Of a stretch of DNA of 64,000 nucleotides, positions 7,288 through 15,187 are shown one piece after another. The position numbers were made by a program, and so were the translations under genes. A model generated the notes under the pieces. The model was not told where the DNA came from. It searched no databases and was given only the letters and a program-made list of their open reading frames with translations. The DNA is taken from NCBI RefSeq assembly GCF_050389775.1, contig NZ_CP177144.1:2666001-2730000 (forward strand), written 5' to 3'. Position 1 is the first letter of the stretch. Each line of letters starts with the position of its first letter. This stretch comes from Marinibacterium sp050389775. Lineage in GTDB: Bacteria > Pseudomonadota > Alphaproteobacteria > Rhodobacterales > Rhodobacteraceae.

Positions 7288-10158
7288 TCAGCGCGCCTCC
7301 TTCTCGTCTGCGACCCTCTGGGCCGGGTCGTAATCCATCGGGTCGACATTGACCGTCTCGCCGGCATAACGCGCGATGCGCGACAGCGAATAGAGCATCA
7401 GCATCACCGCGCCGAGCACGCAGAGGAAGACACCCAGGTCAAAGGCAATGGCCGTGGCCCATTCGAATTCCTCGATCGGCGGGAATTCGAGATAGCCGTA
7501 GGCCGAGGTGAGGAAGGGCTTGCCGGCCAGCCAGGCGCCTGCCCCGGTCAGCCCGGCGATGACCACGCCCCAGCCGATCAGCGAATGGTACTCGATCTTC
7601 TGGCGGGCCTGGGTCCAGGCAAAGCCCGATGCCATATATTGCATCAGGAGGGCGATCGACACGACCAGCCCGGCGACAAAGCCGCCGCCCGGCATGTTGT
7701 GCCCGCGCAGGAACATGAACACCCCGACGACGAGGGCGATGGGCATCATCACGCGGGTGGCAATGACCATCATCAGCGGGTGCCGGTCGCGCGACCGGTC
7801 CTGGCTGTAGTCGGTGTTGCGCAGCCGGCGCGAGGCCGGGCCGTTCAGCAGGGCTTCCATCAGGGCGTAGATGGCCAGCCCGGCAATGCCCAGCACGATG
7901 ATCTCGCCATAGGTGTCGTAGCCGCGGAAATCCACCAGGATGACGTTGACGACATTGGTGCCGCCGCCGCCCTTGTAGGAATTGGCCAGGTGGTAATCCG
8001 AGATGGTCGAGACATCGCGCAGCATGAAGGCATAGGCCAGGGCGGCCACGCCGATGCCGGCCACGCCGGCGATCACGCCGTCGCGCAGCCGGCGGGCCGT
8101 GGTGCTTTCGACGGGCGTGTCCTTGGGCAGGAAATGCAGGGCCAGCAGCAACAGCATGATGGTCACGGTCTCGACCGAGATCTGGGTCAGGGCCAGGTCG
8201 GGCGCCGAGAGATAGATGAAGCCCGACGAGATCATCATGCCGATGACGCCCATGACGACCAGCGCGCGGAAGCGGTGGCGGTGCAGGGCGACAACGGCCA
8301 GCGTGGCCACGACCAGCAACAGCCAGCCCACGGCCACGATCGGCGGGATCGGCAGGGGCGTGCGGTCGGGGGCCGACAGGCCGCCTCCGGCAAAGGCCAG
8401 GAAGCCGATCAGCACGGTGGCCACGGTAAAGACCGCCAGGTAGCGGCTGATCGCGCCGTTGTGCATGCCTTCGGTGATCGCCCGGCTCAGGCGCACGACG
8501 GCGGCGACGGCGGCATCGAAGATGGCCTTGGCATAGGGCACGCGCAGCGCAGTCCACAGCCGGTCGACGGGGGTGAAGGCCAGCAGGATCACCGCGCCGA
8601 CGGCCAGGGCAATGCCCGACATGATCAGGGCCGGGGTGACGCCGTGCCAGATCTTGAGGTGGAAATCGGGCATCTCGCCGGCGGTGCCGATGACGGCCGC
8701 CCCGGCCACCCGGACCAGCGGTTCGACGATCGCCGGGTACAGCCCGATGACCATGACCAGCACGACCAGCAGGGCCGGCGCGGCCCACATGCCAAAGGGC
8801 GGATCATGGGGCTTGTGGGGGTAATCGTCGCGGACCGGGCCAAAGAACACATGGAAGATGAAGCGCAGCGAATAGGCCACCGAGAACACCGCCCCCAGCG
8901 TGGCCACCGCCGCGGCGAGCATGTGCTGGTCGAAGAGATGCACGTGAAAGGCCTCTTCCAGCATCAGTTCCTTGGACAGGAAGCCGTTGGTCAGGGGGAT
9001 GCCGGCCATCGACAGCGCGGCGATGCCGCCGATCACGAAGGTGATGGGCATCAGGGTCATCAGCCCGCCCAGCCGGCGGATGTCGCGGGTATGGGCCTCG
9101 TGGTCGATGATGCCGGCAGTCATGAAGAGCGCGGCCTTGAAGGTCATGTGATTGATGATGTGGAACACCGCGGCAATGGCCGCCATCGGCGTGGCAAAGC
9201 CCAGCAGGGCGGTCAGAAGGCCCAGGTGGCTGACCGTCGAAAAGGCCAGCAGGCCCTTGAGGTCATCCTTGAACAGCGCGATCACCGCGCCGACGCACAT
9301 GGTGATCAGCCCGACCGACGCCACGATGTAGAACCAGGCCTCGGTGCCGGCCAGGGCGGGCCACATGCGGGCCATCAGGAAGACCCCGGCCTTCACCATG
9401 GTCGAACTGTGCAGGTAGGCCGACACCGGCGTGGGCGCGGCCATGGCATGGGGCAACCAGAAATGGAACGGGAACTGGGCCGACTTGGTGAAGGCACCCA
9501 GCAGGATCAGGATCAGCGCCGGAATGTACCATTCCGATGCCTTGATCAGGTCACCGGCGGCCAGGATGTCGGTCAGGTTGTAGCTGCCGACGATGTTGCC
9601 CAGGATCAGCATGCCCCCGATCATCGCCAGCCCGCCCGCGCCGGTCACGGTCAGGGCCATGCGCGCGCCCTGGCGGCCTTCGGGCAGGTGTTTCCAATAG
9701 CCGATCAGCAGGAAGGACGACAGCGAGGTCAGCTCCCAGAAGATCAGCAGCAGCAGGATGTTGTCCGACAGGACAATGCCCAGCATCGCGCCCTGGAAGA
9801 GCAGCAGGAAGGTATAGAACTGGCCCATCGGATCGTCGCCCGACAGGTAGAACCGGCCGTAGAGGATGATCAGCAGGCCGACGCCGGTGATCATGCAGGC
9901 AAAGAGCAGGCCGAGCCCGTCGAGGAAGAAACTGGCCTGCAGGCCCAGCTGTGGCAGCCAGTCGAGCTGGAATTGCAGCACCTCGCCGCGGAACACGGCC
10001 GGTGACAGGATCAGCAGCATGATCAGCGCCAGCGCCGTGGGCACGGCGGTGAAGGCGGCGCAGGCATTGCGGCCGGCGCGGATCATGATGCCGGGCAACA
10101 GCGCTCCGACAAAGGGCAGAAGCGCGATGACAAGAAGAAGGGGGGTCTGATCGCTCAT
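7288..10158 (-). CDS. phaAB: Monovalent cation/H+ antiporter fused subunits A and B (PhaAB)
   Basis: 956 residues and first gene of the operon. Residues 1-770 form the MrpA-like part: NuoL-like proton-conducting helices with FPFHFWLPHAMAAPTPVSAYLHSS near 230-255 and GIPLTNGFLSKE near 390, plus the MrpA-specific extension. Residues from about 796 to the end are an MrpB domain (RGHNMPGGGFVAGL, then four helices). Fusion of A and B is the form found in rhizobial Pha1 and Rhodobacterales. The complex exchanges Na+ or K+ for H+ across the inner membrane and supports pH and salt homeostasis. The 5' flank is long and holds any operon promoter. Confidence 0.95.
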   Translation of the reverse strand: MSDQTPLLLVIALLPFVGALLPGIMIRAGRNACAAFTAVPTALALIMLLILSPAVFRGEVLQFQLDWLPQLGLQASFFLDGLGLLFACMITGVGLLIILYGRFYLSGDDPMGQFYTFLLLFQGAMLGIVLSDNILLLLIFWELTSLSSFLLIGYWKHLPEGRQGARMALTVTGAGGLAMIGGMLILGNIVGSYNLTDILAAGDLIKASEWYIPALILILLGAFTKSAQFPFHFWLPHAMAAPTPVSAYLHSSTMVKAGVFLMARMWPALAGTEAWFYIVASVGLITMCVGAVIALFKDDLKGLLAFSTVSHLGLLTALLGFATPMAAIAAVFHIINHMTFKAALFMTAGIIDHEAHTRDIRRLGGLMTLMPITFVIGGIAALSMAGIPLTNGFLSKELMLEEAFHVHLFDQHMLAAAVATLGAVFSVAYSLRFIFHVFFGPVRDDYPHKPHDPPFGMWAAPALLVVLVMVIGLYPAIVEPLVRVAGAAVIGTAGEMPDFHLKIWHGVTPALIMSGIALAVGAVILLAFTPVDRLWTALRVPYAKAIFDAAVAAVVRLSRAITEGMHNGAISRYLAVFTVATVLIGFLAFAGGGLSAPDRTPLPIPPIVAVGWLLLVVATLAVVALHRHRFRALVVMGVIGMMISSGFIYLSAPDLALTQISVETVTIMLLLLALHFLPKDTPVESTTARRLRDGVIAGVAGIGVAALAYAFMLRDVSTISDYHLANSYKGGGGTNVVNVILVDFRGYDTYGEIIVLGIAGLAIYALMEALLNGPASRRLRNTDYSQDRSRDRHPLMMVIATRVMMPIALVVGVFMFLRGHNMPGGGFVAGLVVSIALLMQYMASGFAWTQARQKIEYHSLIGWGVVIAGLTGAGAWLAGKPFLTSAYGYLEFPPIEEFEWATAIAFDLGVFLCVLGAVMLMLYSLSRIARYAGETVNVDPMDYDPAQRVADEKEAR

Positions 10159-10350
10159 GGCGGCGGGTTACTCCCGGGGGCCGTCTGGGAAAGTCCTGGT
10201 CTCGGCGGGGTCTCGGCAAATCCGCCTGCGGGCCGGAACCGGCTCGCATTCGGAGGTATCATGCCGATGAACTTAAGCGACTGCGGTGATTTTTCGCAAC
10301 GTGCGGGTTTGCACGGCTGCGCGCATGGGCCGGCGGCGGGCGCCGGCCGA

Positions 10351-10578
10351 TCACCTGGCGGGCAGGCAGGGATCGCGCTGGGTCTGTTCACGGATCGCCC
10401 AGCGGACGCGCGCCCAGACCGACGGGGCGGAGGGGCGCAGGCGGACCGAGGCCACGGCATCGGTGCAGACACAGAAAAGCGCCGAGCCCGCGCGCCGGCC
10501 GAACAGCCGGGCGATGACCTGCGACATCGACAGCACCACGACACCCGGATCCTCCGGCGCGGCGGCCGGTGACAGCAT
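10351..10578 (-). CDS. Possible small hypothetical protein (75 aa)
   Basis: Frame of 75 residues starting MLSPAAAPED, with high GC at third codon positions like its neighbours and an Ala/Val/Arg-rich middle (AGSALFCVCTDAVASVRLR) ending TQRDPCLPAR. ATG at 10578 or 10527 are both possible; a weak CAGGG lies upstream of the first. No family recognised. It sits in the 640-bp gap upstream of phaAB, and codon bias is the only support. It could be a chance frame in GC-rich DNA. Confidence 0.3.
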   Translation of the reverse strand: MLSPAAAPEDPGVVVLSMSQVIARLFGRRAGSALFCVCTDAVASVRLRPSAPSVWARVRWAIREQTQRDPCLPAR

Positions 10579-10694
10579 CGGGTCTTGGCCCTGTGTGATA
10601 TCCTGCGCCACGTGCGACACGCAGATCCTCCCTTGGGTCAGCCCGGGCAGACTGGCAGGAAAAATTCGGTCGGGCAAGGGCTTGTCAAAATGCG

Positions 10695-10718
10695 GAAGGC
10701 CCCGCTTTTGGGGCCTTC
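10695..10718 (-). terminator. Rho-independent terminator of the arabinose operon
   Basis: A perfect 9-bp stem GAAGGCCCC / GGGGCCTTC closes a 6-base loop 80 bp past the stop of the leftward semialdehyde dehydrogenase gene. Read on the minus strand it is followed by CCGCATTTT, a short T run. It is the best-formed terminator for the 20951-to-10799 operon. Confidence 0.75.
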
Positions 10719-10736
10719 ACGAAAAGTTTACCACAT

Positions 10737-10755
10737 CTGGTATCCCATATACCAG
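10737..10755. promoter_or_regulatory. Inverted repeat resembling a GntR-type operator
   Basis: CTGGTAT and ATACCAG are perfect inverted arms separated by CCCAT. TGGTAT/ATACCA half-sites resemble those of FCD-type GntR regulators of sugar-acid genes such as the UxuR/ExuR group. It lies between the arabinose operon stop and its terminator, so its role is unclear; it could serve a promoter for the small frame at 10578 or for phaAB. Only the symmetry is seen; the regulator is a guess. Confidence 0.35.
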
Positions 10756-10798
10756 CATTCCGCGGCCTGCCGTTGCGGCCCGGCCGCGAGGCCGGTGC

Positions 10799-12316
10799 CT
10801 AGCCCAGATCGGCGGGCAGGAGGGATTCGGGCAGGTTCTGGTAGCAGACCGGCCGCAGGAAGCGGCGGATGGCCATGGTGCCGACCGAGGTGGCGCCGAA
10901 ATTGGTCGAGGCCGGGTAGGGCCCGCCATGCACCATCGCGTCGCAGACCTCGACCCCGGTGGGAAAGCCGTTGGCCAGGACCCGGCCGGCCTTGCGTTCC
11001 AGGATCGGCATCAGCTTGCGCGCGGCCTCGGTGTCGCCCTCGTCCATGTGCAGCGTGGCGGTCAGCTGACCTTCAAAGCCCTTGGCCAGGTCGAGCATCT
11101 CGTCTTCCGACGACACCCGCACCACGACACCCAGCGGGCCGAATACCTCTTCTTCCAGCGCGTGATCGGCCAGGAAGGCCGGGGCGTCGGTCTCGTAGAG
11201 GTTGGGCAGGGCATTGCGCCCGTCGCTGTCGGTGGTCACCAGCGGCTGGGCGGCGTTCGAGGCATCGAACTTGGCCTTGCCGGCGCGGTAGGCCTCGGCG
11301 ATGCCGTCGGTCAGCATCGGCTGGGCGCCGACCTCGCCCAGGGCGGCCTTGGCGGCGGCGACAAAGGCATCACCCTCGGCGCCCTTGGCCACCACGGCAA
11401 TGCCGGGGTTGGTGCAGAACTGGCCGGCGCCCATGGTCAGCGACCCGGCCCAGCCCTGGCCGATGGCCTCGCCGCGGGCGGCGGTGGCCGCGGGCAGGAT
11501 GAACATCGGGTTGATCGAACCCAGCTCGCCGAAGAAGGGGATCGGTTCGGGACGGGCGGCGCAGAGATCGAACAGGGCCTTGCCCCCGCGCAGGCTGCCG
11601 GTAAAGCCCACGGCCTTGATCAGCGGGTGCTTGACCAGCGCGCCGCCGACCTCGTGACCGGCGCCATGGACCATCGAGAAGACGCCCGGGTGCATGCCGG
11701 TCTTGACGATCGCGGCATGGATGGCCTCGGTCACGATCTCGGCCGTGCCGGGATGGGCCGGGTGGCCCTTGACCACGACCGGGCAACCGGCGGCCAGGGC
11801 CGAGGCGGTGTCACCGCCGGCGGTCGAGAAGGCCAGCGGGAAGTTCGACGCGCCGAAGACGGCCACCGGGCCGATCGGCCGCTGGACCATGCGCAGGTCG
11901 GGCCGGGGCAGGGGCGCGCGATCGGGCAGGGCCGGATCGTGGCGCTTGTCGAGGTAATCGCCCTTCAGGATGTGGTCGGCGAACATGCGGATCTGGCCGG
12001 TGGTCCGGCCTCGTTCGCCCTGCAGGCGCCCCTCGGGCAGGCCGGTCTCCTGGCTGCCGATCTCGGTGATCGCCTCGGCCCGGGCCTCGATCTCGTCGGC
12101 GATGGCATTCAGGAAGGCCGCGCGTTCGGCCCGGGTGGAATAGCCATAGGACCAGAAGGCCTCTTCGGCGGCCTTGACCGCGGCATCGACCAGGGCGGGC
12201 GAGCCGTCGGTGAAGGTATGCGACGGGCCGGTGACGGGGGCCGAGGCAAAGGTGGCCTCGCCCGCGATCCATTCGCCGGCGATCAGGTTCTTGCCGTGCG
12301 GCGTGAAGTCGGACAT
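10799..12316 (-). CDS. Alpha-ketoglutarate semialdehyde dehydrogenase (AraE-type, ALDH family)
   Basis: 505-residue aldehyde dehydrogenase that would oxidise 2-oxoglutarate semialdehyde to 2-oxoglutarate with NAD(P)+, the last step of the oxidative L-arabinose pathway. Visible catalytic features: GASNFP with Asn158, Lys183 in VVVKGHP, Glu264 in FFGELGS and nucleophile Cys301 in GAGQFCTNPG. The GAGQFCTNPG form and length match the ketoglutarate semialdehyde dehydrogenase III group. It follows the keto-deoxyarabonate dehydratase gene by 13 bp and is last in the operon, followed by a strong terminator. In Azospirillum nomenclature the same step is AraE, which must not be confused with the E. coli transporter of that name. 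Confidence 0.9.
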   Translation of the reverse strand: MSDFTPHGKNLIAGEWIAGEATFASAPVTGPSHTFTDGSPALVDAAVKAAEEAFWSYGYSTRAERAAFLNAIADEIEARAEAITEIGSQETGLPEGRLQGERGRTTGQIRMFADHILKGDYLDKRHDPALPDRAPLPRPDLRMVQRPIGPVAVFGASNFPLAFSTAGGDTASALAAGCPVVVKGHPAHPGTAEIVTEAIHAAIVKTGMHPGVFSMVHGAGHEVGGALVKHPLIKAVGFTGSLRGGKALFDLCAARPEPIPFFGELGSINPMFILPAATAARGEAIGQGWAGSLTMGAGQFCTNPGIAVVAKGAEGDAFVAAAKAALGEVGAQPMLTDGIAEAYRAGKAKFDASNAAQPLVTTDSDGRNALPNLYETDAPAFLADHALEEEVFGPLGVVVRVSSEDEMLDLAKGFEGQLTATLHMDEGDTEAARKLMPILERKAGRVLANGFPTGVEVCDAMVHGGPYPASTNFGATSVGTMAIRRFLRPVCYQNLPESLLPADLG

Positions 12317-12329
12317 GTCGGGTATCCTC

Positions 12330-13247
12330 TTATTTGCCCCATTTCAGCGCGATGACATCCAGGTCGGTGGCGAGCTGGACCAGTCGCGCGCGGGTGCGGT
12401 CGGACATGGGTTTCAGGGGGTGACGCACGTAATCGGATCCGATCACGCCGCCTTCCATCATGATGGTCTTTGCAGCACGCAGCCCGCACTGCCGGTTCTC
12501 GTGGTTGATCAGTGGCAGGCACAGGTTCCATTGCTGCAACGCGGCGTCAACCCGTCCGGCGCGATAATCCACGACGATAGGCCGGATCAGTTCCGGCTGC
12601 AGCGCCGAGGTCATGGTTCCGGTGCAGCCGGCGTCCAGGTCGGCCAGCAGGGTGACGGCCTCTTCGCCGTCGAACGGCCCGACGATATGCTCGCCCCCGG
12701 CCTCGATCAGCGCGGCCAGCTTGTCGGCGGCAAAGGGCGTCTCGATCTTGAAATAGGAGACCTGTTCGATCTCCTTCGCCATCTTCACCAGCAGCGGCAC
12801 CGGCAGCGAGACGCCCGACAGGGGCGCGTCCTGGACCATGATCGGGATCGAGATGGCGTCGGACACGGCGGCGAATTGTTCATAGATCCCGGCCTCGGCC
12901 GGCACCAGGCCGACACCGTGGTAGGGCGGCATCATCATGACCATCGCCGCGCCCATGGCATCGGCGGCCCGGGCGCGGGCCACGACGACCTCGGTCGAGA
13001 AATGGCTGATCGTGACGATCACCGGCACCCGGCCGGCGACATGTTCCAGGCTGACCTTCATCATCAGGTCGCGCTCGGCGTCCGAGAGCACGAATTGTTC
13101 CGAGTAATTGGCCAGGATGCAGATCGCGTCGACGCCCTGGTCGATCATGCAGTCGAGCACGCGGCGCATGCCCTCTTCGTCGACTGCGCCATCGGCGTGG
13201 AACGGCGTGGGGGCCACCGGCAGGATGCCCGTCAGGGGAGTTTTCAT
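12330..13247 (-). CDS. L-2-keto-3-deoxyarabonate dehydratase (DapA/HpaI-fold, AraD-type)
   Basis: 305-residue (beta/alpha)8 enzyme of the dihydrodipicolinate synthase superfamily. Lys167 in YFKIETP is the expected Schiff-base lysine. YFKIET and GPFDGEEAVTLLADLDAGCTGTM are typical of the L-KDA dehydratase subgroup, which converts L-2-keto-3-deoxyarabonate to 2-oxoglutarate semialdehyde. ATG 13247 is preferred over an upstream in-frame GTG at 13271 because GAGGA lies at proper spacing before it and the length then matches Azospirillum AraD. It lies between the mutarotase and semialdehyde dehydrogenase genes, which supports the function. Confidence 0.9.
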   Translation of the reverse strand: MKTPLTGILPVAPTPFHADGAVDEEGMRRVLDCMIDQGVDAICILANYSEQFVLSDAERDLMMKVSLEHVAGRVPVIVTISHFSTEVVVARARAADAMGAAMVMMMPPYHGVGLVPAEAGIYEQFAAVSDAISIPIMVQDAPLSGVSLPVPLLVKMAKEIEQVSYFKIETPFAADKLAALIEAGGEHIVGPFDGEEAVTLLADLDAGCTGTMTSALQPELIRPIVVDYRAGRVDAALQQWNLCLPLINHENRQCGLRAAKTIMMEGGVIGSDYVRHPLKPMSDRTRARLVQLATDLDVIALKWGK

Positions 13248-13267
13248 GGCTTGGTCCTCATGGTCTG

Positions 13268-14257
13268 TCACATGTCCCCGGTCCGGGTGACGTGGAAGCG
13301 CGAGACCTGTTGCCAGGTTTCGTCGGCCGCCACGCGGATCGAGGGATAATCGGGGTGGTTGGGGCTGTCGGGCCAGTACTGGGGTTCGATGGCCAGCCCG
13401 GCATGGGGCCCATAGGTGCGCCCGTCATGGCCGGGGCCGGGATGCAGGCCCGTGGCATCAAAGATCTGCAGGCCCGGCGCATCGGTTGTGATCTCCAGCC
13501 GCAGCCCGTCGCCGCGCAGGGTCAGGGCCGGGCCATCGCCGGGATCGAGGCAGAAATTGTGGTCGATCATCGCCTCGCCCTCCCGGCGCACCGGGCGCGG
13601 GGCCAGGAAATCGAACCGCGTGCCGGCCACGGGGGCGGGGGCGCCCCGGGGGATCAGCTGGTCGTCGACGGGCAGGTACTGGCCGGCGGCGATGGTCATT
13701 TCGTGGTCGTCCAGCCCGTCGCGCCCGGTCAGGGACCAATAGGCATGGCTGGCCAGGTTGATCCAGCTGGGCGCATCGCTGCGGGCGGTCAGGGTGAGGA
13801 CCAGCGCGCCGTCCCCGTCCAGCCGGTATTGCGCCGTTATCCGCCGGTTGCCCGGAAAGCCGCCCTCGCCATCGGCCAGGTCCAGCGACAGGGTGCAGGA
13901 CGTGTCGTCATGGGCCTCGACGGTCCAGACCCGGGCATCGGTGCCCACATGGCCGCCGTGCAGGGTGGTGCGCCCGGCCTCGTTGCGCTCGAACGCGTAG
14001 GTCCGGCCATCCAGCATGGCCGTGCCCCCGGCAATGCGGTTGGCCACCGGCCCGACCACAGCCCCGAAATAGCGCATCGGCCCGTGGTAGGGCGTCAGCC
14101 CGGGCGCGCCCAGCACCAGCCCGCGGTCCAGCCCGTCCAGCCGCAGGTCCTGCAGCGTGGCCCCCCAGGTCAGGACCTGGGCCGTGGTGCCGCCATTGGA
14201 CAGGCGCAACAGATCGACCGGCGCGCCTCCGGGGCCTTGAGCAAAGGGGATCGGCAT
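13268..14257 (-). CDS. galM: Aldose 1-epimerase (mutarotase)
   Basis: 329 residues of the GalM fold. It interconverts alpha and beta anomers of aldoses, supplying the anomer used by the neighbouring sugar dehydrogenase. Likely catalytic residues are His100 (TLHGGH), His171 (ASHAYW) and Glu291 (AIEPQYWPD). It follows the arabinose dehydrogenase gene by 3 bp within the operon. Mutarotases accompany Gfo/Idh-type L-arabinose/D-galactose dehydrogenases in many alphaproteobacteria. Sugar range (arabinose, galactose or both) is inferred from context. Confidence 0.93.
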   Translation of the reverse strand: MPIPFAQGPGGAPVDLLRLSNGGTTAQVLTWGATLQDLRLDGLDRGLVLGAPGLTPYHGPMRYFGAVVGPVANRIAGGTAMLDGRTYAFERNEAGRTTLHGGHVGTDARVWTVEAHDDTSCTLSLDLADGEGGFPGNRRITAQYRLDGDGALVLTLTARSDAPSWINLASHAYWSLTGRDGLDDHEMTIAAGQYLPVDDQLIPRGAPAPVAGTRFDFLAPRPVRREGEAMIDHNFCLDPGDGPALTLRGDGLRLEITTDAPGLQIFDATGLHPGPGHDGRTYGPHAGLAIEPQYWPDSPNHPDYPSIRVAADETWQQVSRFHVTRTGDM

Positions 14258-14260
14258 GGG

Positions 14261-15187
14261 TTACTCCGTGAAGGGCGCGACCGTCACCCGGCGGCCCAGG
14301 GTAAAGGCATCGGCCACGTGGCGCATGGGCGACAGGTCGGTGTCCGATTGCCCGGCACGCACCAGGTCGGACATGCGCGCATAAAGCCGGGGATATTCGC
14401 CCGACAGCGCGGCCGAGGTCTCGGCCCCGGTTTCCACCCCGTCGACCAGCATCCGCGCGCCGCCGTCATGCAGGGCCAGGCTGCCCTGGTCGGTCTCGGC
14501 CTCGATCGACCAGGTCTGGTCGCCTTGCTGGCGCCAGTCGAACTCCATCGTCACCTCGGCCGTCGGGTGGTGAAACGCCATCTGCGCCGCGATCGGGGCC
14601 TGGCGGTTTTCCGGCACTTCCAGCACCGCCCGGGTCACGTGGATCGGCTCGGCCAGGATTTCCGTCACGATCGACAGCGCGTTGATGCCCGGGTCAAAGA
14701 CCCCCATCCCGCCGGGCTCCCAGATCCAGTCCTGGCCGGGATGCCAGCGGCGCACGTCTTCCTTCCAGGTCACGGTGAACTTGCGCAGGGTCTTGCCGGC
14801 CAGCCAGTCCTTCGCCGCCTGCACCTTGTCGGCTGCCCGGGAATGCCAGCTGGCATAAAGCGACACCCGCTGGGCCTCGGCCATGGCGATCAGCGCATGG
14901 CATTCCGACAGGGTCGCGCCGGGCGGTTTTTCCAGCATGACATGGCGCGAGGCCCGGATTGCCCTGGCCGCATAGTCGAACCGGGGCACCGGCGGCATGC
15001 ACAGCGAGACGACCCGGACCTCGGGACGGGCGGCGAGCATCTCGTCGAAATCGGTGAAGGCCTCGACGCCCTCGACCGACCCGCGCCGCGACACGGTGGC
15101 CGCCAGCTCCCAGTCGGGCGAGGCCGCGATGGACGGCACATGCTGGTCCAGGGCGATCTTGCCGATGCCCACGAGCGCGATCTGCAT
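14261..15187 (-). CDS. L-arabinose/D-galactose 1-dehydrogenase (Gfo/Idh/MocA family, AraA-type)
   Basis: 308-residue oxidoreductase that would oxidise L-arabinose (and often D-galactose) to the 1,4-lactone with NAD(P)+. The N-terminal Rossmann motif is VGIGKIALDQH at 6-16. The catalytic set fits Azospirillum brasilense L-arabinose dehydrogenase shifted by four: Lys87 in EKPPG, Asp165 and Asn169 in FDPGINAL, and His115 in SWHSR. ATG 15187 overlaps the dehydratase stop as TGATG and gives the family N-terminus; an upstream in-frame start would add 33 Arg/Gly-rich residues inside the previous gene. Confidence 0.9.
   Translation of the reverse strand: MQIALVGIGKIALDQHVPSIAASPDWELAATVSRRGSVEGVEAFTDFDEMLAARPEVRVVSLCMPPVPRFDYAARAIRASRHVMLEKPPGATLSECHALIAMAEAQRVSLYASWHSRAADKVQAAKDWLAGKTLRKFTVTWKEDVRRWHPGQDWIWEPGGMGVFDPGINALSIVTEILAEPIHVTRAVLEVPENRQAPIAAQMAFHHPTAEVTMEFDWRQQGDQTWSIEAETDQGSLALHDGGARMLVDGVETGAETSAALSGEYPRLYARMSDLVRAGQSDTDLSPMRHVADAFTLGRRVTVAPFTE

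Noticed and set aside
4750..10005. Long plus-strand frames opposite the pha genes (4750-6699, 7264-10005)
   Set aside because: Gln/His/Gly/Arg-rich translations without any domain, exactly antisense to well-defined antiporter subunits.
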